NCBI GenBank assembly: GCA_944382705.1 | Contig: CALWNE010000009.1 | Span: forward strand, 8,982 to 72,981 | Length of the DNA: 64,000 bases | Origin: an uncultured Allofournierella sp. | Lineage (GTDB): Bacteria; Bacillota; Clostridia; Oscillospirales; Ruminococcaceae | Direction of reading: 5' to 3' | Part shown: piece after piece, positions 59,218-64,000 of the stretch | How the letters are laid out: every line of letters starts with the position of its first letter | Position numbering within the stretch: position 1 is the stretch's first letter | Translations under genes and position numbers: made by a program | The notes under the pieces: model-generated | What the model saw: only the letters and a program-made list of their open reading frames with translations | Told to the model about the DNA's origin: nothing | Database searches by the model: none

Positions 59218-60069
59218 TCAGGCAGCAGGTTCACTTTCTGTGGAGGCTGCTTCTTCCGGCTGGCTTTCTGCCTGGCTGGATGCATTGTTCAGCAGGGCAC
59301 TTGCAGGGTCAAACTGGCTGGTGGCATCGTTCTGCTGGGGTGCCGGGGTGGCGGTGGCTTCCACCTTCTTTTCGCTGGTTTCCAGGGCAGTCAGGTAGTA
59401 GTCCCGGCCGTTCTTTTCAAAGATATAATCCATATACTTCACCGGCTCGCTGGGGCTGGTAACACTGTAATCGCCGGTGAGGGCTGCGGTGGGTACATAG
59501 CCCACAGTCACCCGCAGTTTTCCGTCCTTCTTTTTCAGGCTTTCCACCTTGGGGGCATACAGGCCCACCTGGCCGGTTACGGGAATCAGGTAGCCCTGCT
59601 GGTCCTCCAGGTACTGGTAGTTCATATCCACGCCCTGAAAGCTGCCATGCTGGATTTTATAATCCGGGCCGTACAGCGAGGCAATGGCTGCATCCACCTC
59701 CACGCTGGGCAGAATCAGTCCGTCTGTGTCCGGGTCTCGCTGGTAGTTGTCCAACCCACCGGAAGTGCGCTGGGCATTCTGCATTGCAGCCCAGATGGCG
59801 CTCTCCTTCACCAGGTTTGCGGTGGACTCGTCCATCTGGTCCAGAGCCGCAAAGGGCAGTGGGTCAAACATCACCAGTGCATGGAGCCGCTGCTCGTACT
59901 CCAACTTTTTATCCGTATCGTCAAACAGAGCAGCCACACCGCCCACCAGCGCGCCGACTACATTCAGCAGGCCGATGAGAATCAGTACAAACAGACCGGC
60001 GCCCAGCAGCTGCCGCATACGGCGGCGGCGACTGCGCTCGTGTTCCTCTTTGGTGACATTGGTTGCCAT
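59218..60069 (-). CDS. Single-pass membrane protein of unknown function
   Basis: A 283-residue protein. A short basic N-terminus (RSRRRRMRQ) and one membrane helix at about 21-45 (LLGAGLFVLILIGLLNVVGA) suggest the N-terminus inside and the rest outside. The outer part (about 55-245) was not recognised. The tail (about 245-283) is a low-complexity Ala/Ser/Glu/Pro stretch. The ATG at 60069 follows AAGGAGA. It lies 47 bases after proA on the same strand, so it may be cotranscribed with proBA. Confidence 0.8.
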   Translation of the reverse strand: MATNVTKEEHERSRRRRMRQLLGAGLFVLILIGLLNVVGALVGGVAALFDDTDKKLEYEQRLHALVMFDPLPFAALDQMDESTANLVKESAIWAAMQNAQRTSGGLDNYQRDPDTDGLILPSVEVDAAIASLYGPDYKIQHGSFQGVDMNYQYLEDQQGYLIPVTGQVGLYAPKVESLKKKDGKLRVTVGYVPTAALTGDYSVTSPSEPVKYMDYIFEKNGRDYYLTALETSEKKVEATATPAPQQNDATSQFDPASALLNNASSQAESQPEEAASTESEPAA

Positions 60070-60116
60070 GGGTAATCTCCTTCCTAACAAGGGAAAATCG
60101 CGGGCAGCGGATGCGT

Positions 60117-61376
60117 TCAGCGCACCTGGCCACTGCCCTGAATGATGTATTTGTAACTCACCAGCTGTGCCAAGCCCATGGGGCCTCTGGCGTGGAGCTT
60201 TTGGGTGGAAATGCCCATCTCACAGCCCATGCCAAACTCTCCCCCATCGGTAAAGCGGGTGGAGGCGTTCACATACACAGCGGCACTGTCCACCCCTGCG
60301 GTAAATTTCTGGGCCGCATCCGGGTCCTGGGTCAAAATGGCTTCGCTGTGGCCGGTGGAGTGGGCATCAATATGCTCCATGGCCTCCTCCAGGCTGGGCA
60401 CCACACCCACTGCCAGCACATAGTCACAAAATTCCGTATCAAAGTCATGGGGCTGGGCCGCTGTTCCGGTAGTCCACCGGGCGGCCTGGTCGTCCAGCCG
60501 CAGTTCCACTGGCTGCAAGCCCTGTTCCTGCCGCTGCTGCACCAAGCGCTGGTGAAGCTTGGGCAAAAACTGGGGCGCAATGGCCTCATGCACCAGGCAG
60601 ACCTCTGCGGCATTGCACACCGAGGGACGGCTGGTTTTTGCATTTTCCAGCACATTCAGTGCCATTTCCTGGTCTGCCCACTGGTCCACATAGATGTGGC
60701 AGATGCCTGTACCCGTTTGGATGCAGGGCACCTTAGCCTGTTCCACACAGGCCCGAATCAGGCCTGCTCCGCCCCGGGGAATGAGCAAATCCACCAGGCC
60801 CACCGCCTGCATCAGCTGAGTGGCACTTTCCCGGCTGGTATCCTGAATCAGGCTTACCAGCTCTGCCGGCAGGCCCACCTGATGCAAGCCCTGGCGCAAC
60901 GCCGTTACAATGGCCTGGTTGGTGGCAAAGGCTTCCTTGCCGCCCCGCAGCACACAGACACTGCCGCTTTTAAGGGCCAGTGCCGCTGCGTCGCTGGTAA
61001 CATTGGGGCGGCTTTCGTAAATAATGGCAATCACGCCCATGGGCACCGTTACCTTTTGCAGCACCAGCCCATTGGGGCAGTGCTGGGTGTCCAGCAGCTG
61101 GCCCACCGGGTCCGGCAGGGCGGCCACATCCCGAATACCCTGGGCCATGGCTTCCACCCGCTGCCGGTCCAGGCGCAAACGGTCCTGCATCACCGGGCTG
61201 ATGCTGCTTTGAGCCGCCAGCAAATCCTGCTGATTGGCCTGCAAAATGGCCTCGGTCTGCTCCAGCAGTGCATCTGCCATGGCACAGAGCGCCTGATTCT
61301 TTGTTTCGCTGTCCGCCACCGCAAGCACCCTGCGGGCACCTCTTGCATGGCGCAAAATTTCCTGGGTAGACTCCAT
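60117..61376 (-). CDS. proA: Gamma-glutamyl phosphate reductase
   Basis: Second enzyme of proline synthesis; reduces gamma-glutamyl phosphate to glutamate semialdehyde with NADPH. The 419-residue aldehyde dehydrogenase-fold protein has catalytic Cys254 in RPSVCNAAE, SALALKSG-like VTSDAAALALKSGSVCVLRG, and the C-terminal FGMGCEMGISTQKLHARGP. AAGGAGGGG precedes the ATG. It starts three bases after the proB stop, a tight proBA operon. Confidence 0.96.
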   Translation of the reverse strand: MESTQEILRHARGARRVLAVADSETKNQALCAMADALLEQTEAILQANQQDLLAAQSSISPVMQDRLRLDRQRVEAMAQGIRDVAALPDPVGQLLDTQHCPNGLVLQKVTVPMGVIAIIYESRPNVTSDAAALALKSGSVCVLRGGKEAFATNQAIVTALRQGLHQVGLPAELVSLIQDTSRESATQLMQAVGLVDLLIPRGGAGLIRACVEQAKVPCIQTGTGICHIYVDQWADQEMALNVLENAKTSRPSVCNAAEVCLVHEAIAPQFLPKLHQRLVQQRQEQGLQPVELRLDDQAARWTTGTAAQPHDFDTEFCDYVLAVGVVPSLEEAMEHIDAHSTGHSEAILTQDPDAAQKFTAGVDSAAVYVNASTRFTDGGEFGMGCEMGISTQKLHARGPMGLAQLVSYKYIIQGSGQVR

Positions 61377-61379
61377 GGC

Positions 61380-62153
61380 TTACCCCTCCTTCCGGGCCAA
61401 AAACCGGGTACCGGCACTGCGGCCCTCCACAATATCGTACAACCGTTCGGGATGTGCACCGTTGGCAATGACCATATCCATGCCTGCCTGGGTGGCAATG
61501 CGGGCAGCCCGCAGCTTGGTGGCCATGCCGCCTGTGCCCAGGCTGGAACCCTTGCCGCCGCCCAGTGCCTCAATCTCCGGGGTAATTTCCTCCACCACTT
61601 CCAGCAGTTTTGCCTGGGGATTTTTGCGGGGGTCCTGGGTGTACAGGCCCTCAATGTCGCTGAGCAGCACCAGCAGGTCTGCCTCCACACTGCGGGCCAG
61701 AATGGCCGCCAGGGTGTCGTTGTCGCCCAGGGAAATTTCGGTGGTGGAAACGGTGTCGTTTTCGTTCACAATGGGCAGAGCGCCCAGCTCCAGCAGGCGG
61801 CCCAGGGTGTTTTTCAGGTTGGTGCTCCGTTCCGGGTGCTCCACATCCTCGCCGGTAATCAGCATCTGCCCCACGGTGTGGTTGTATTGGGTAAACAACC
61901 GGTCATAGGTGTACATCAGCTCACACTGCCCCACCGAGGCTGCCGCCTGTTTGGTGGGCATATCCTCCGGGCGGCCGGGCAGCATCAGCTTGCCCACACC
62001 CATCCCAATGGCCCCGCTGGACACCAGCACTATTTGATGACCGGCATTTTTCAAATCGCTCAAAACCTTGCACAGTTCCTCCACATGACGGATGTTCAGC
62101 CGTCCGGTGCCATGGGCCAAGGTGGATGTTCCTACCTTTACAACGACTTTCAT
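61380..62153 (-). CDS. proB: Glutamate 5-kinase, short form without PUA domain
   Basis: First enzyme of proline synthesis; phosphorylates glutamate. The 257 residues form only the amino acid kinase domain (KVGTSTLAHGTGRLN, QIVLVSSGAIGMGVGKL, VNENDTVSTTEISLGDND, GTGGMATKLRAARIA). The C-terminal PUA domain of many ProB proteins is absent, as in other short Firmicute forms. AAAAGGAGA precedes the ATG; a promoter lies upstream. Confidence 0.95.
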   Translation of the reverse strand: MKVVVKVGTSTLAHGTGRLNIRHVEELCKVLSDLKNAGHQIVLVSSGAIGMGVGKLMLPGRPEDMPTKQAAASVGQCELMYTYDRLFTQYNHTVGQMLITGEDVEHPERSTNLKNTLGRLLELGALPIVNENDTVSTTEISLGDNDTLAAILARSVEADLLVLLSDIEGLYTQDPRKNPQAKLLEVVEEITPEIEALGGGKGSSLGTGGMATKLRAARIATQAGMDMVIANGAHPERLYDIVEGRSAGTRFLARKEG

Positions 62154-62218
62154 GGGGTGGCTCTCCTTTTATCTGCACGGTTTTTGCCGCCTATCGGGCG
62201 GCCCCCTGCATTTTTGTT

Positions 62219-62247
62219 ATAATAATACAGTTTTCAGTATAGCACAA
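62219..62247 (-). promoter_or_regulatory. Promoter of proBA
   Basis: On the minus strand TTGTGC (62242-62247) and TATTAT (62219-62224) are 17 bases apart. Confidence 0.5.
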
Positions 62248-62275
62248 AATTTCTCCAAAAACAAACGGCGAGCCA

Positions 62276-62303
62276 TGGACATTTTGTGAAAAACTGGTAT
62301 GAT
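62276..62303 (+). promoter_or_regulatory. Promoter of ltaE-aroQ
   Basis: TGGACA (62276-62281) and TATGAT (62298-62303) are 16 bases apart, with TG at 62295-62296 as an extended -10. The start is expected near 62310, directly before a perfect hairpin. Confidence 0.6.
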
Positions 62304-62314
62304 TAAAAGCAACA

Positions 62315-62349
62315 GCAGCCTGGCAGAATGTTGATTTTTGCCAGGCTGC
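62315..62349 (+). promoter_or_regulatory. Perfect hairpin at the 5' end of the ltaE mRNA
   Basis: GCAGCCTGGCA (62315-62325) is exactly complementary to 62339-62349 around a 13-base loop, and ends about 13 bases before the ribosome site. It could protect the 5' end or modulate translation; without a T-run it is not a terminator. Confidence 0.5.
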
Positions 62350-62376
62350 CGCCCATCTGAAAGCGAGGTTTTAACT

Positions 62377-63408
62377 TTGTATCGGTTCACCAACGATTAC
62401 AGCGAGGGTGCGCACCCCCGCATTCTGGCCGCCTTGCAGCGCACCAATCTGGAGGGCAACTTTGGCTATTCCACCGACCCCCACTGCCAGGCAGCACGCC
62501 AGCTGATTTTGCAGGCCATCCAACAGCCCCAGGCCGCTGTGCATTTTGTGGTGGGCGGCACCCAGGCCAACGCCACCTGTCTTTGTGCCTTCCTGCGCCC
62601 GCACGAAGCTGCCATTGCCGCCGAGACCGGCCATATCTGCGTGCACGAAACCGGCGCCATTGAAGCCACCGGCCACAAATGCCTGGCTGCCCCCTGCGGC
62701 CCGGACGGAAAACTCACCCCCGAGGCCATCCGGCAGGTATGCGCTCAGCACCCGGATGAACACATGGTTAAGCCTAAACTGGTGTATGTGAGCAACACCA
62801 CCGAAACCGGCGGCGTTTACACCGCACAGGAGCTGCAAGCCCTGCGTACCGTATGCGACGAACTGGGCCTGTACCTGTATCTGGACGGTGCCCGCCTGGG
62901 CAGCGCACTGGCTGCCGGCGGGGCCAGCCTGCCGGAACTGGGCCGCATCTGCCACGCCTTCACCATTGGCGGCACCAAAAACGGCGCCCTGTTTGGGGAG
63001 GCCGTCTGCATTACAGAGCCCGGCTTGCAGCAGGATTTCCGCTACATCATCAAGCAGCGGGGCGGCCTGCTGGCCAAGGGCTGGCTGCTGGGCATTCAGT
63101 TTGAGGAGCTTTTTGCCGATGGCCTGTACCAGGAGCTGGGCGCCCACGCAAACCAGCTGGCTCTGGAGCTGAAGGAAGGCATTGCCCGGCTGGGCTATGC
63201 CTTTGGCAGCGACAGCTGCTCCAACCAGCTGTTCCCCATCCTGCCCAACCGGGTACTGAAGACTCTAGAGGGTCAGTTCCACTGGGAGGTCTCCGGCCAT
63301 CCCGATGAGCAGCATACCCAGATTCGCCTTGTAACCAGCTGGGCCACCCAGCCCCAGGCGGTTGCCGCCTTTTTGGAGCAGCTGGCCTGTGCAAAGGAGG
63401 GTTTGTAA
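62377..63408 (+). CDS. ltaE: Low-specificity L-threonine aldolase
   Basis: Cleaves threonine or allo-threonine to glycine and acetaldehyde. The 343-residue PLP enzyme has the cofactor Lys201 in IGGTKNG, Asp170 in YLYLDGARLGSAL, and FVVGGTQANATCL. The start is TTG at 62377: it gives MYRFTNDYSEGAHPRIL, the family N-terminus, and GCGAGGT lies eight to nine bases before it, while no ATG fits. Its stop shares one base with the aroQ start. Confidence 0.92.
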   Translation: MYRFTNDYSEGAHPRILAALQRTNLEGNFGYSTDPHCQAARQLILQAIQQPQAAVHFVVGGTQANATCLCAFLRPHEAAIAAETGHICVHETGAIEATGHKCLAAPCGPDGKLTPEAIRQVCAQHPDEHMVKPKLVYVSNTTETGGVYTAQELQALRTVCDELGLYLYLDGARLGSALAAGGASLPELGRICHAFTIGGTKNGALFGEAVCITEPGLQQDFRYIIKQRGGLLAKGWLLGIQFEELFADGLYQELGAHANQLALELKEGIARLGYAFGSDSCSNQLFPILPNRVLKTLEGQFHWEVSGHPDEQHTQIRLVTSWATQPQAVAAFLEQLACAKEGL

Positions 63409-63701
63409 TGCAGGATTTACAGCAACTGCGCCAGCAAATCGACGCCATCGACCAGCAGCTGGGCCAGCTGTTTTTGCAGCGGATGGAGGTGGTGCGCCAG
63501 GTGGCCAGCTACAAACTGGAACAGGGCTTGCCGGTGCTCCAGCCTCAGCGGGAACAGCAGGTCATCCAGCAGGCCCGGCAGCGGGCCCCGGAGGAAATGG
63601 CGGATTACATGGAGGAGTTTTTTACCGCAGCCATGGCCGTTTCCCGCCGGATGCAGCAGGATTTGATTGATCGGCACGAGCAAAAGCAGCCTTTGGAATA
63701 A
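63408..63701 (+). CDS. aroQ: Chorismate mutase, AroQ type
   Basis: Converts chorismate to prephenate for phenylalanine and tyrosine synthesis. The 97-residue all-helical protein has QLRQQIDAIDQQLGQLFLQRMEVV with the conserved Arg residues, VASYKLEQGLPVLQPQREQQV with active-site Lys and Arg/Glu, and a final helix ending in a charged tail. It stands free of a dehydratase domain. AAAGGAGGG lies before the ATG within the end of ltaE; TAATG overlap implies translational coupling. Confidence 0.9.
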   Translation: MQDLQQLRQQIDAIDQQLGQLFLQRMEVVRQVASYKLEQGLPVLQPQREQQVIQQARQRAPEEMADYMEEFFTAAMAVSRRMQQDLIDRHEQKQPLE

Positions 63702-64000
63702 CCGCTGCTTGCGGGGAATTGGATTGTTTTTTAAAGATACTGTGACGCTGTTGCAGCATTGTCCAATGCCCATAGGCACTGTTTACTCGCCGCCGGGTGT
63801 ATCAGAATTTCGTAAAAATCAGCGTTTCTGCTTTGCAAAATAACAAGCAAAAGCCCCTGCTATGCGGCAGGGGCTTTTCAGCTTGTAGAAAAACCTGCTT
63901 TGGCAATCAGACCAGAGCAGGTTTTTGGTTTGTAAACAAGAAGGAAGATGGAAAAAGCAGCGAAATGTTGGGCGTATTTTCGCGCAATCTGGACCGTTTG
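63702..64000. other. Intergenic end of the window
   Basis: No gene was seen in these 299 bases. Two tandem terminator hairpins lie at 63849-63878 (AAGCCCCTGC/GCAGGGGCTT, TTTTC) and 63889-63926 (AAAAACCTGCT/AGCAGGTTTTT). The last 70 bases show nothing recognisable. Confidence 0.6.

Noticed and set aside
1..64000. Mobile elements, prophage, CRISPR arrays, tRNA or rRNA genes
   Set aside because: No transposase, integrase, phage structural gene, repeat-spacer array or tRNA-like cloverleaf was seen on either strand by eye.

Overview
The window is a GC-rich, densely coded chromosomal segment of a low-branching Clostridia bacterium. Codon use, strong AGGAGG-type ribosome sites, a type III glutamine synthetase, the pgk-tpiA-gpmI run, the asp23-fakA-recG run and the DUF1934-argS pair all point to a Gram-positive gut Firmicute. 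The best guess is Oscillospiraceae (a Faecalibacterium / Subdoligranulum / Gemmiger-like genome); this is an inference from content, not a database match. No rRNA, tRNA, CRISPR array, insertion sequence or prophage was found.

Layout. 1-2651: end of pgk, then tpiA and gpmI (lower glycolysis). 2779-4161: secreted coiled-coil M23 murein hydrolase. 4422-5812 (minus): PNPOx-like flavoprotein and dapF. 6075-9436: acpP, proS and brnQ, each with its own terminator. 9500-12445 (minus): a three-gene set of aldose-epimerase-like protein, tcdA and a MalY/PatB-type lyase. 12629-17508: a six-repeat peptidoglycan-binding protein, an M15 peptidase and a polyprenyl-phosphate sugar transferase. 17603-20749 (minus): a 1048-residue TPR protein with a SUFU-like middle. 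20958-22756: a marR-MATE efflux operon with a twin palindromic operator. 22860-28669: a mixed set (hydroxyacid dehydrogenase, membrane protein, broken gene, sirtuin, nnrD, ogt, CYTH protein). 28883-32447: a rRNA methyltransferase and glnN. 32512-35854: small protein, flavin reductase, CBS protein, lipoprotein solute-binding protein. 35905-40152: asp23, fakA, recG. 40288-44791: metallophosphoesterase, D,D-carboxypeptidase, pncB, a CmpB-like membrane protein. 45314-49286 (minus): rpmG-secE-nusG-rplK-rplA, then rplJ-rplL behind an L10 leader. 49600-53799: ddl, murI, DUF1934, argS. 53863-54911: about 1 kb without a convincing gene but with a promoter, long inverted repeats and a terminator. 54912-59074: lipoprotein, metG, tatD, small protein. 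59218-62153 (minus): membrane protein, proA, proB. 62377-63701: threonine aldolase and chorismate mutase.

How it fits together. Most genes are housekeeping: glycolysis, translation (three aminoacyl-tRNA synthetases, five ribosomal proteins, nusG, secE), cell-wall supply and remodelling (dapF, ddl, murI, D,D-carboxypeptidase, M23, M15 and PG-binding proteins), nitrogen and proline metabolism (glnN, proBA), and repair of NAD(P)H hydrates and alkylated DNA (nnrD, ogt). Regulation visible in the DNA includes the MarR twin operator, the L10 leader with attenuator, a multi-hairpin leader before rplK, and many Rho-independent terminators.

The best candidates for something not yet described are the structured transcript-like element at 54.1-54.65 kb, the cluster of DnaA-box-like nonamers at 27.89-28.15 kb, and the giant TPR-SUFU protein. 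Two decayed genes were also found: a DUF3781 remnant inside the ribosomal-protein cluster, and a gene cut by an amber codon at 24.88 kb.
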